The notes under the pieces are model-generated. The model worked only from the letters and a program-made list of their open reading frames with translations. It was not told the origin of the DNA and ran no database searches. From assembly GCA_947247005.1 (NCBI GenBank), contig OX365962.1, positions 10,451,201 to 10,515,200 of the forward strand: a stretch of 64,000 nt of DNA, written 5' to 3'. The position numbers were made by a program, and so were the translations under genes. Every line of letters begins with the position of its first letter. Position 1 is the stretch's first letter. This stretch comes from Spisula solida (Eukaryota; Mollusca; Bivalvia; Venerida; Mactridae). Below are positions 1 through 12,200 of this stretch, one piece after another.

Positions 1-152
1 GCTTTTAGTAGGATTATTTTTGCCAGAATTATACCCCTTTTTGGGGAGACATAATTTTGTATGTCGATAACACACTCACTAGATAAAATCCAGTTATAAA
101 TATGCCACACTTAATTAAATGGATAACTATACTCATAACTCTCTTCTTACAG

Positions 153-206
153 ATGATGATGGCGATGGTTCAATTGACGAAGACGTTACTACACACAATA
201 TGCACG
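153..206 (+). CDS. Gene 1, exon with acidic calcium-loop-like motif
   Basis: The acceptor follows a pyrimidine-rich tract (CTCTCTTCTTACAG) and the donor is GTAAGT. In the chosen frame the exon reads DDGDGSIDEDVTTHNMH and ends one base into a codon, which the next exon completes as glycine. The motif D-x-D-G-D-G-x-I-D-E matches EF-hand-like loops of extracellular proteins. A second frame is also open (beginning MMMAMVQL), but it would end in phase 0 and would not join the exon at 10585. Confidence 0.55.
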
Positions 207-3200
207 GTAAGTTCTTCTAGGGCATTGTCAAAGCCGCTTATCGTTTGATAACTATGGATCAAGGCCAGAGCTACAGATAAGCTGCATATTGGGGTAATAA
301 ACCAGTTAATTATCGTAAAAACCCAATAGATTTTAAGAGGAGGGAGTAAAAACGCAAAGACAATCTTAAATACCCAACTAAAATACGATGGTATAGTGAA
401 AAATAGTATATTATAGATCATTCACCCTATGATTTTATTAAATACCCAATTAAAATTTGTCAAAACCCAAACAAAATTGAAACTCAGGGGTAAAATACCC
501 AATGAACTAAAACCTTATATGTAGCTCTGTCAAGGATTGTGTTGTAGCAAATGGTTTGAAACATAGTTTTATCACATGTTTGACGTCGCGGTAGCGTAAT
601 AAAGCCATTATTTATTTTTGATAATACACTAGTGTAATAAAGCTATCACGCGACCTCATTCAAAGGATAGGCGACGTCGTTAAAATTGCGCGTTTATAAT
701 AGTGAAAAATAAGTAGCTTTTTTATGTTTCGGCCGGAAAAGGCTAACATGTGATAAAAAGAACATTACATTTGTGACTTTCCACATCGAATTTATTAAAC
801 TCGTTGAAAAAATCGATAAAATGCTCGACAGAGCCTCGCATTTTATTATTTTATTCAACTCGTTTAATAAATTCAATATTGAAAGACACTCATGTAATAT
901 CCTCTATATATAACTAATGATTAAAACCGTCTTGAACGACATTATGTACTGTATTAATGGTTAAATTAGTGACGTAAATACAATGACGAATGTCGCGTAT
1001 TTCGACCAACGAAAGATAGTAAAATATCCGACAGGGAAGACAGCACTGATATATAAGAACTGTAACAGCTGAGCGCACGTAAAAACATCAGACAACAATT
1101 ACACGACAAAATGCCCAACACACAACTTAAGGTGAAAATAAACTTAACCGCTGAAAGTTTCAGCTGTCAAAAAGTTATAAGTGCAAGTCCCAGCTGTCAA
1201 AAAGTTATAAGTACAAGTCCCAGCTGTCAAAAAGTTATAAGTGCAAGTTTCAGCTGTCAAAAAGTTGAAAGTGCAAGTCCTAGCTGTCAAAAAGCTGAAA
1301 GAAATAATTTAAGTCATAAAAAGCACTCTACTAAGACATGATAAAAATGGCTCATATTTCCGCATGGATTGTTTGAAATTCGTTAGATTTTTTATCAGAG
1401 AAAACATCGAAATTATACAATACGTATATTCGTCAAAACTTGTTATGTGTAATAACTAGCTTACCTATTTCACTCAACCTAAGATTTTTTATAGACATTG
1501 CAAGTTCCGCTGTCAATATAAAAAGATAATATCTTTTGTTTTAATACACGTTTTCAGCAATGTCATTAACCACTTCTGTGCCACAGGGCCTATTTGGCCT
1601 ATTATTGTTTACTACGTTGAGTGCCAACGGGCTATTTGGCCTATTTTTATATGGACTTAAGGAACCTGGAAATATTACATCTAAACACCGTACGAAAGGG
1701 TTAATATGTAAACAAGTAAGGGTCAAAACATTATGACGTCGTTTCCGGTGGAATTCGGACATGACGTCATGCGTCTGACGACGTTAATATTGGCGCCATT
1801 TCGCGGATCGAGCATCAAAAGTGACCACCGAAAAAGTGATTAATTATGCAGTTAATAGACGGTTGCACAAAAATAAACTATTTACAACAGTTGAATAATG
1901 ATAACTCGTCAGTCTGATTGCAAAAGTAATTAAATATTCGTGTTTGATACACAGTAATTATGTTACGAACTTTGCGTGATTATCACATCATTTTGACATG
2001 GTTAATTAAGCATAAACTATGGATATAATCATGATCTATATAGCTTAGTTTTCTACTACTGAAAATTTAGTACAATTTCAAAGAATAATTAGCAAATGAA
2101 TGTATATTTTGTAATACTTGTATACACACAATAAGGGTTAATTGTCAACTCAACATTGTATGACGTCAAACCAATTAATGAAGCAAACTCGATATCTTTA
2201 ATGATATATAGGGGTTGATAATGTTGCAATGAATGTTGTAAATTGCCTGCTACCATACATGTTCTATATAACATTGCACCCCTTTATCACGAGCTCGACC
2301 CGCGGACAAAATAACACACAAGAAGGCCAAACCATGGCGTTTCCGGGGATCAATAATACAGTTGAGCACATTTATGAATACAATTATATCTGTCCTCACA
2401 TACTGCGTCATATTTTCTTCCAAACTTCAGGCACCGGTTTGGAAGTTCAATGTGGAACATTTCATTCAATAAATAAAATAAAACAAAATATATTGGGCAA
2501 CTTCCGTATAGATCTACGTCTTTGTAACGAGACCCGAACATGATTAAACAATTATTATAACTGTATACTGAATACCATATTTTTAAACACACGTAAATCC
2601 ATTAACCATATAATGACAGTCCCAAAAAAAGAAACGAACAACTGAACAGTTTATGTAGATTTATTTAGTTGCATATTTGTGTTATGAATGACAGCATATA
2701 GATGAGGTACTTCCTCGCAATAAATTTAAAAAAAACATATGTGATCAATTTACGCACAAAATAATAGAACTTCATTGCATGTCCAATTGCTTTTTGTGTA
2801 ACTTGTTTGTTTGATGCCAAATCGTAGTCTTATAATTCTAGTCCTAAGTTTGTACTCGTGTCTGATCTTAGACTTGTGCTCAACCATTAGGTCCATTAAC
2901 AGACAGTATTCGGTCTTAACCCAGCGACAGATCCAAAGCACGTTCACCTGTGTCTGTTAGCCAGTGGATGTGCTACTGGTTATACAGCCTTATATTAGAC
3001 ATTAATTTAACATGATCCTGTGTCAAAATACATTAGATATTCGTTCAACAATCTTTAAGTAGGCATCAAGTGCCCCCTTGCTGGGAATCCAGTGCCCCCT
3101 TGCTAGACTTCCAGTGCCCCCTTGACTTTAATTCGTTCTACATTCGGTGGTGATATTCCTTAGTAAATTTGATCGAACTTTGGATCTTCAACCAGCGCTA

Positions 3201-6200
3201 TCCGAGTCGAGTATTCACGGTTTTGAAGTACTAGCGTATTTTCGATCGGTATTTGATGACTGTCAGTATTTGTCTAGAGGGATGGGATCTATACATACAT
3301 ATCTATGTCACGCCTAATTATCAATGTAGTAGGTCTTGATTGCTGGGCTCGATCTTAGACCTACGTCCAATAGTCGCTATATTCGAACCAATTTGCTGGC
3401 CTTAATTTGGACTGTAGCAGATCATTGAACAAGTAGTGTTTTACGGGATATGAAAACTGGGGAAGCTAATTTGATTCCCTGCATGCTTCGTGTTTAATTA
3501 AATCGAGATTGCGAGATGATGCTACCTGTAATACGAAGGCTGCAAAGAGCCGAGTTACTTCCTAAACTTATCGCCTGTTTCATAAATGCATATAACAATC
3601 TTCTTTAAAAGAAGATTTTGTGCTTTGAACTTATTACCTCAAATTCTAATTATATTGAAAAATTACTATCTCGTCCCACGACATAAAAGCATCACAACCT
3701 TACAAAATTAGTTCACTTCCCCATCGCTTAATTCTATCGTCAAACATACACAGTTTGATTTTTCGGTATGATTTATGAGACACGCCCCAGTCGTAAGTGC
3801 GTGGTCATCCGTTTTCACTGTCAGAATGGCCGAGGTCCTTCGACTGCGAGAGAAGAGACAGTTGTGTAATACAAGGAACCCAGTTTCCATTACCTTATCT
3901 CTTTACGAATGGACACATTAGTTCTGCAATGTACCCGGTGTACAGCATTGATACACACGAGGCTAGTTATCTGTAATTGGATGGGAAACACTGACTGAAA
4001 AGCGTATAAGAATGACCAAGTGCCACGGCCGAGATTCGTCTCAATCCACAGTCAAGAGCAATACACACGCGACCACCGTGAAACCTTGTCGCCGTACTGG
4101 GTAATTGGTTATCGCATTACCAAGACACGAAAAAGACACACACTAGAACACCAACCATCAATATATACATGTAAGCTGCAACCACCCTTTATAGTGTTGA
4201 TGTTTATGTATTTGTATGTTTGGGTTCTTTACTAGTTCATATGTACTGACGAACGTATTACATGTATTGGTAAAATAATTGAATGAAATGAAGTGGGTTG
4301 CAGTGCTTACTCCAAGAAGTCGCACAATGAGTAGAGAACATTACACAAAACTCTTTGAAAAGTAAACTAGTCACACTATGTGGTATCAAATAAAATCGTG
4401 CGCACAGTATCTCCCGCATCCCTTCTCGTATATATGATTGCTTTGTAAACATCCACTGAAAACACAGTACCACTTTGTGTGAAAATAATATTTTGAAAAT
4501 ATTAATTAATTGTAGGTGCTTTGGTTCCGTTGATATTCTGTGGGGGGATTTATAACGAATATTGTATACGGCGGCGAATTCACCCAACCCGTTTTCTAGC
4601 AACTATACAAACACGTGCTAAATACCAACTTACCATTCCACAAGCAACCAGCAACATTTCAACATGGGGAGGAAAATCAACATTAATATTGTTTTGAATT
4701 TTTCATGGACAGGCTTGGCACTGTCGATGTTATTTGGCATTTTCACATTTATTTTCCCGGAAAGGGTCGGGAAATTATCTTTCGTCATCAAAAGCTAAAG
4801 TCGCACGTTTGTGCCGAGTGTTCATCGGGCGTTTGTCAATTTCTTAATGCAGCTAATGATAATGCTGTGTGTTTCTGTCTCCAGAGCTAAGTCGAGGGTA
4901 CGCTATTATTGTAGCTACAATTGATGTAGAAATACCTCGTGTGAACTTTGTGTTTAGACACCAGCGGGAATTTGTATAATATATAGAAGCTAGCGTTTAC
5001 ATCTAGCTAGGCATTGAATCAATTAGGCATTTTGTATAATCAGGATTTTCCGTAACCTACATTTTTTGTAGCTGTAGATAAATAGATACTTGTGTCTTCC
5101 ACTTTCATAAATACAACTTTCGCGCCTGTATGTGTCAGTGTTGTGTAATCAGACAGTACTGTTTTCGGATTCGAAATTAGTCCCCATTCCTCTGCCTCAT
5201 TCCTCTGCCTCATTCCTCTGCCTCATTCCTCTGCCTCATTCCTCTGCCTCATTCCTCTACCTCATTCCTCTACCTCATTCCTCTACCTCATTCCTCTACC
5301 TCATTCCTCTGCCTCATTCCTCTGCCTCATTCCTCTGCCTCATTCCTCTGCCTCATTCCTCTGCCTCATTCCTCTGCCTCATTCCTCTGCCTCATTCCTC
5401 TGTCTCATTCCTCTGCCTCATTCCCATATTTTGGAAGACTTCCCTCCAAAAGTGACAAAACTATTTTATCCCATACATCAAGCCTTTCTGGAGTTCAGGT
5501 GTGGCAATGTAAATAGAGGATATTTGTTTGTTTTGATTGAATTTGGTTTATATCTCATCGTGTAGTGATAAAATTCAATATTTTCAAGAGCGCGTAGCGC
5601 GAGTGAAAATATTAAAATTTTATCACTACAAGATTAGATATTAACATATTCAATCAAAACAAAAAAATATTCTATTTATTTAATGCATTTATGGTGTCAA
5701 AACTGGTACTATTTATGCCAAATTACCACTGTGGTTAGGCTACGTATGAATATGTTATTCCATTCTTATTTTTCACTTCAAAATCCTCCATCTTGGATTA
5801 TGGTTTATAGGTGAAAACGACTTTTTTGAGAGTTTTGCACTAAATCATACACCAACTTGTAGGAAATGGTCTAACTAAGAATAAAAACCCCCACATGACA
5901 TGTTTCCGTTCAGTAATAAAAAAGTTACAGACATTTTAGTCTTGAGATTTTGGTAAATTAAAGTAGTCCCTGTGAGGGGGCGGAGCTTATATCAGTCACA
6001 TTGTAGGTGATAACCAGTGACTGATATAGGTTTTATTTCACTGATAGAACTCCGTATCTCATCAGTTAGCATTAAATAAACTTTTTTATCCAGTCACTTC
6101 CGGCAAAATCTGCCAGTTAACTTAGCTATAATCAGTCACCTGGTCATGTGACTAGTGATAATCCGTCACCTTACCACGTGATCTGACGGACTTCTTCTTA

Positions 6201-9200
6201 TATGAGAGTCGCCGAACCCGAGGGTGAGGTTTTCCTATCCTAAAATAGCTGGTGGTTGATCGGTTATTTTCTTCCACTTATCTGCGTCTACACGACGTCT
6301 ATCAAGATGACCGACGTCGATGTTTATCGTGACGTCACGGAACGAACGTGACGTTGCGCGCTAGTTAATGAAAGAGTAACAATATAGTCCCGAGTTTGAT
6401 CATTTTACTGAGCAGATTAAGCGACTGGATAAATAGAATAATAGGTTAGTGCCGTGAATGAAGTCAAAGTTTTTCCGGCTAAGCTACGGAAATTATCGGA
6501 TTCGCCTACGGCTCACCCGATAAATTCCTCCGCCTTGCCAGATAAACTTTTTCATCCACGGCACTAACCTATTATTCTCTATATATGCATTGAACAAAAA
6601 AAAGCATATACATTTTGTATAAAAACCAAATCAAAGTACTGAAGTATTGATACTTGGGGGATATCTCAATTCTTGGTAATAACATAGGGTTTACATCATT
6701 CAGATCTCACCAAATTCTTATTTTTTTAATTCTTTTTCTCAGCTTTTTCTTTCAGTACCCCACGGTTCACCCGATAAATTCCTCCACCTTGCCAGATAAA
6801 CTTTTTCATCCACGGCCCCTTACCTATTATTCTCTATATAACAGGAAACAGTGTGTATGCCAATCATTTATGTTTTAGTGTAACACGTCGCGACTTAATT
6901 TCCCCCATATTTGTGTTTTCAGGGCAATTTTATTTTTTTATGTACATATATTTTAGCCATTGTGATCAAAGAAAGAGATTAAATAATTCAAAAAAAGATT
7001 AAGAATACAGATTCCAATGTATAACTAGGGGTGACTATTGAGTATTTTTTTACTATTGCTATTGCAGAAAGTTCTATTGCGATACTATTGCTATTGCTGA
7101 AAGTACTATTGCGATACTAAATATCCTATACAGGTAACACTTGTTCATTTTGGTCTTCTTAGTCACATGGCTGTCATACAACATTGTTAGGTTTAGTCGT
7201 TGGCTTAGAAATATGAATTATAATGAATTAAAAGTACAAAATCAATATACTATTGTATTGCTGGAAACAATTGCGATACTATTGCAATAGTTTTTGCCAA
7301 GACTTGCAACCCAGAGAACAACGTGCAAATTTGCACTGTATAACTAATCTCTTTTATCACGTTTATTAACGTTTTTATCGTGTTCAATGGCAGAGTGTAT
7401 TCATGCTTCTGGTTATAAGTTATACGATTGCGATATTGGTCCTTTGTGGCAGTTTTGAAGCGTAGTCTTATTTAAAATAAGTTTTTAACGAGAACAGAAA
7501 TTGTGTTTAATTTATAATAAACTTTATTTATAAAAATGAAACTAAAGTAACTATCGATAGTTGAGCTAACTATCGATCCATACTATCGGGATACTCGGGA
7601 TCGCAATGCATCGATATTTCGATGCATCGACCCACCCCTAGAGATAACACCTATGTATAAATGCATTTTTTTTCCTGCGAAAATATCGATATTAGAAGAT
7701 AATGGACACTAGCCGTTGTTTACAAATATAAGACAATAAAAGATATTTGCAATGCTTGTTTCGTTCAATCTTGTGCATATTCACTTTTAATATTCTGGGG
7801 TCAATTATTCTATGGGTCACAATCACGGCTCGAAACAAAATTGTTTCCTTACTTCACTTGAATGGCGTTTTTTTTCAAGCTTTAAATTATTCTCTAGTAT
7901 GAGCATTATGACTTGAGTTGAAGGAATTTATCACTATCTGTTTTATAGAGCTTGTGGGTTAGTTTATAAGTTTGGTTTATACTAATTTATTTAAGGTCGA
8001 TTGTGAAACAAGTTTTTCCAACTTATATTAATCACTCTCGACACCTCATTCCTGATGTAATCCATCGCCACGAGGGTATGAGAGAAGAGAAGCCAGTTTC
8101 CCTTTTATGCTGAGCGTCTAGCAAGGGAATTTCTGGTACCATTTTTATTTCGTCTTTGGTATGACGCGGCCAGGGATCCAACCCTAGACCTCCCGCACTC
8201 GAAGCGAACGCTCAACCACTAGGCTATCGAGAAGGCGGTTTATAAGTCTGGATTTCTTCTTCTCTGCTCCAAGCTTGGTAGCTTAACCGTATTATTAGCA
8301 AGTCTAGGGCACCGACATTGAACTAGCTCTAGATGAGCTTTATTTCGTCCTAGATAAGGTGACCATATATGTGAACCGTATTCTAATAACAAACAGTCAC
8401 TCGACCGTGCAGTGTTTATATTATGCATAATTGTTTATTGATAAGGCTAGAGACAGGTTAAAAAATAAATTAAAAGTCCAACACAAAAAAAACCCCCACA
8501 ATACTTGTTTTTTTTAAAAAGTAAATAATGAACGAAAGGACAAGGTTCACTAATTTGGCCCTGTGATTTTTCAAAATATAAAAATGCATGTTCCTATAAA
8601 TATGTCATATAGTTCAAATAACTTAACATTTCCTTTGTAAAAAATTAGCATACATACCCTATCTTCCCTTGTAATTTGTTGACAAAACTGCCAAGAATAT
8701 GACGTATATGTCATGTTAAGCCCAAAATGTCATTTTTGGCAATTTTCACGACTATTTATGACGTAAATCCTTCCATAAAACCATGATGGCAGTCTGGCGA
8801 CACTTTATATTTTTACATAACCAGTGTTCTGCAAGTCTTTATATATGTACAAAATATCAAAGTGTCGCAAGAGTGCCATCGTGGTTTTTTGGAAGGTTTA
8901 AGGCCATGAAAACTCATGAAAATGGCTAAAAATGACATTTTTTGGTAAACATAACCTATTTCAAGTAGAATTGTAGAAATATTACGAGGGAAATTTGGAA
9001 AAATATGCTTAAATTTTTGAATGACATTGTTAGGCTATTAGAAACATAGGACAGATTTTTAGGAAGTTGAATTTTATTTTTCGATAAAACTCAGGGCCAA
9101 ATTAAGCCATAAATTAACCTTGTCCTTTGCTCGATGACTTTAAAATCGCCTCATTTGACTAGTTAAAAAGCCTACGTAACATCCACTGCAAGATTATTTG

Positions 9201-12200
9201 TCCGCACTATTTAATACTCTCGAAAATAAAATTGAAATAACAGCATAGCCGCAGACAAAACCGCATCACAGACATCGTAAGGCAAACAAAGAATAATGTT
9301 ATTTACAGCGCACTATACATTTGTTAATTGTCGTGTTCCACGTTATAGAAAGAGAACGCAAACTCCATGTTGTCTTATTTTGTCGAGGGCGTAGCCCGAG
9401 ACAAAATAAACAACCAAGAGTTAAGTTTTTCTTTCTGACTTATATCATTGGCTGTCACTTTGTAAACATAAGGCGTGTCCAATTTTTTACAATGCTGACC
9501 GATTAACATGTCCTATGAAAATCAATAGCACGGTGTTGTGATATTAAAGTTGTAGACTCCCATGCAACTCGACCACGAAACTCGACCACGAAAATCGATA
9601 GAGGTCACGTTGACCGAAGTAAAGTACAATGAAGTTGTATGTATACAGTGCAGGATAATACTATCCTGCACTGTAGTAATTGCACTCATTCCTTTGAAAA
9701 TAAAGACACACCCATCCATTATCATCGGATTTAGCCACACCGCCTCAGTAAACATCAATGTAAATTGCCGTAGCCATGATATAAAATTGAAATAACAGTA
9801 TAGCCACAGACAACACCGCATCACAGACATCGTAAGGCAAACAAAGAATAATGTTATTTACAGCGCTCTATACATTTGTTAATTGTCGTGTTCCACTTTT
9901 GTATTAAAGCTTCTGCAAGTTTTCATAAGAATGGGTTATTTTTACGTACAAATTTTCGTTAAATAAATGATATTTAAAGATCCATACATAGCATTTGTTT
10001 ATTTTGCATTTTGTCATTAAAGTTAACACTAGTAATCCATGCTAATTAAATCACAGTTTTATAAAAATGAGATTTGGGAAATGACACTATCTCTTCTATA
10101 ACTCATTCTTACAATAACATAAAGAAGGACACCGCTATATCAATTAGAAAATCGATAAAATATTAGTCCTCAACATATACATCGACGTTCTCTCTACGGA
10201 AGCAACCGTAAACTGCTATGCGCATGCACGACCAGAGGTGGTATTCATAAAGCATCTTAGCAGAAAACTTAGAAATTTCTTAAAATCTAAAAATGTTATT
10301 AAGTGTATCAGCCAAGAAGCAAGATCAAGATGATTAATATTTTACATAGTGTTAAAGCATTATGTAAACAGCTTCTATACTCACTAAGAAAACATGGATT
10401 ATACTTTAAATTGTGCGAGAAATGAGCTGCGCAAATGTTGGACTTAAGTCAAAATATTTAAGTTTTCACTTAAGATGCTTTGTGAATACCAGCCCAGATC
10501 TCAGGTAAGCCTTATACGAAATTCTTAAACGATCAAAAGAATTAACCAAAACATAGCCATGACAGTAATAATTTCGTATTTCAGGTGCGACTGGTGTATT
10601 TGCAGAGCATGTAGATGTTTGTGATACCGATAACATTGATTGTAATGCTATTTATAATGGGTAAGTTGTGGTCAAATTTATGTACATCCTAATATTTAAA
10701 AAATACATGTCTCTATCTCGAAATGTTTCGTGAAAAATGTAGCAAAATGTTGGTATTTATTTAAGAAAAATGGAATGTAGTTGGATTCAGTTTGTCTGTC
10801 AGTCCGCCTGTCTACAATAATCACAAAGAAAACATTATTCTAATTATTCTTCTGATTATTCTTCGTTTCTTGCGTAATATATGCAACTCATTTTTTAACT
10901 TAAGTTAAATTATTTAAGTTTTGTTCATTAAGATGATTTGTGAATATCAGCCCTGGCGGTTACATAGACCCATGGTTATCATTATTAGTCCCCTATGGGT
11001 TTTTGACCGGAGGGGACTATAGGTTGCCCCCGTCAGTCAGTCCGTCCGTCCGTCTAACAATCTGGATCCTACATAACAGTTTCCAAGCTAGGTTTATGAA
11101 ACTTGGTATGTGGATAGGGGGCAATATTTTGATTCTGACAAAAATTGTGGTTGCTATGGCAACAGAAACATTGAAAATGGCCTCAAACCGGTAGGAGACT
11201 TCTGTATTGCTTGCAATTCTTAATTACTTGTTTAATTAGATGATTGCTATGCAGCAGACATACCGCTACTGAAAGCCTTTGAACATCTGAAAGCCTGATC
11301 CCATTGTGTATAACTGGGTTAGTTAAGTGCTGCCTTCCCTGTCTGATGTTCTATTATATTTTTGACAAATCCGTCGTTAATTTTTGCAGTTTCAACAATC
11401 CGGAATCTGTGTCTCATAATGACTGTATCGCTGGCTTAGAATTAGAAGTACTAGTTATGGCCTTATAAGACTCAGTGTGCTTCTTGTGAGCCTATTTACA
11501 TGAAAATTGGAAGTAATCATGTTGACCAAACTGAAGTTTAAAAAGTGTTTTTATCCATCCGTAAAGAGTAGTTTTCATACAGTTTTGTTTTCTTTTATCT
11601 CTGAAAATATTGAGTTTGTATTGACCTTCTAAGTCAGCGATATGTCTCATTGTATATGTACTTACATGCCATCCAATTTAATATATATTCTTGGTTCTAA
11701 ATTTGTTGTACATTGTATATGTATCTACATGCCAGTGTCTGATAAAGTGATTTACTGTAGTCCATTTCAGTGTCTGATAAAGTGATTTACTGTAGTCCAT
11801 TTTAGTGTCTGATAAAGTGATTTACTGTAGTTCCTCACGTCAGCACAAATAAACGGACTAGAACATCGATATAAATTATGCACATATATACATGTAGTTG
11901 CTTTTTTGATATGCTGTGTATGCTTACACTGTATGTAATGTAAATGTATGTATATATTTTGTCTTGACCATCTTTTTATTTATTATGTAAATGGTCAAAG
12001 GCATTTCAAATGCCGATTATACCAATTAAACTGTAAAACTGTAAACTGTTTTATTCTTTATGTAGATGTATTATATCATTTTGATGATACCCATTTCAGG
12101 TGCTACTTCGACTCCTATGACTCCGAACGTGCTGATGACTCTTACCTTAAACAATTTCAAGGTTTCGAGCACAATACAGACTTAGCGGCGGAATTTGATC

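Larger units (their letters stand above)
207..10584 (+). other. Long intron of gene 1, repeat-filled
   Basis: About 10.4 kb between two phase-1 junctions. I see no further convincing exon in it. It holds the dispersed tandem-unit repeat at 1023-1340, fold-back elements at 765-905, 5550-5645 and 6425-6590, a 12-bp minisatellite, a LINE fragment, a SINE, a ~590-bp fold-back element at 8535-9128 and a long direct repeat around 9.2-9.9 kb. The stretches 1341-3050, 3130-5130 and 6850-8036 are AT-rich with no element I could delimit. 7020-7630 contains short runs related to CTATTGCTATTGC. Confidence 0.5.

Noticed and set aside
1111..1341. 76-codon ORF with SCQKV repeats
   Set aside because: Lies in a dispersed element whose 30-bp units keep the frame; other copies of the element are not open here.
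2229..2592. Overlapping 104- and 80-codon ORFs on opposite strands
   Set aside because: No recognisable motif, mutually overlapping, no splice context.
4020..4182. Exon-like segment between CCACAG and GTAATT in gene 1's first intron
   Set aside because: Its phases (1 in, 2 out) cannot fit between the flanking exons.
4633..4664. Minus-strand leader MLKCCWLLVE with donor GTAAGTTGG
   Set aside because: The only nearby acceptor creates a stop codon at the junction.
4664..4798. 44-codon frame MGRKININIVLNFSWTGLAL... with a hydrophobic centre
   Set aside because: Good ATG context but no donor, no partner and it lies in a gene 1 intron; chance is likely.
5132..5455. 107-codon ORF of PLPHSSASFLCLI repeats
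   Set aside because: Produced by the 12-bp minisatellite.
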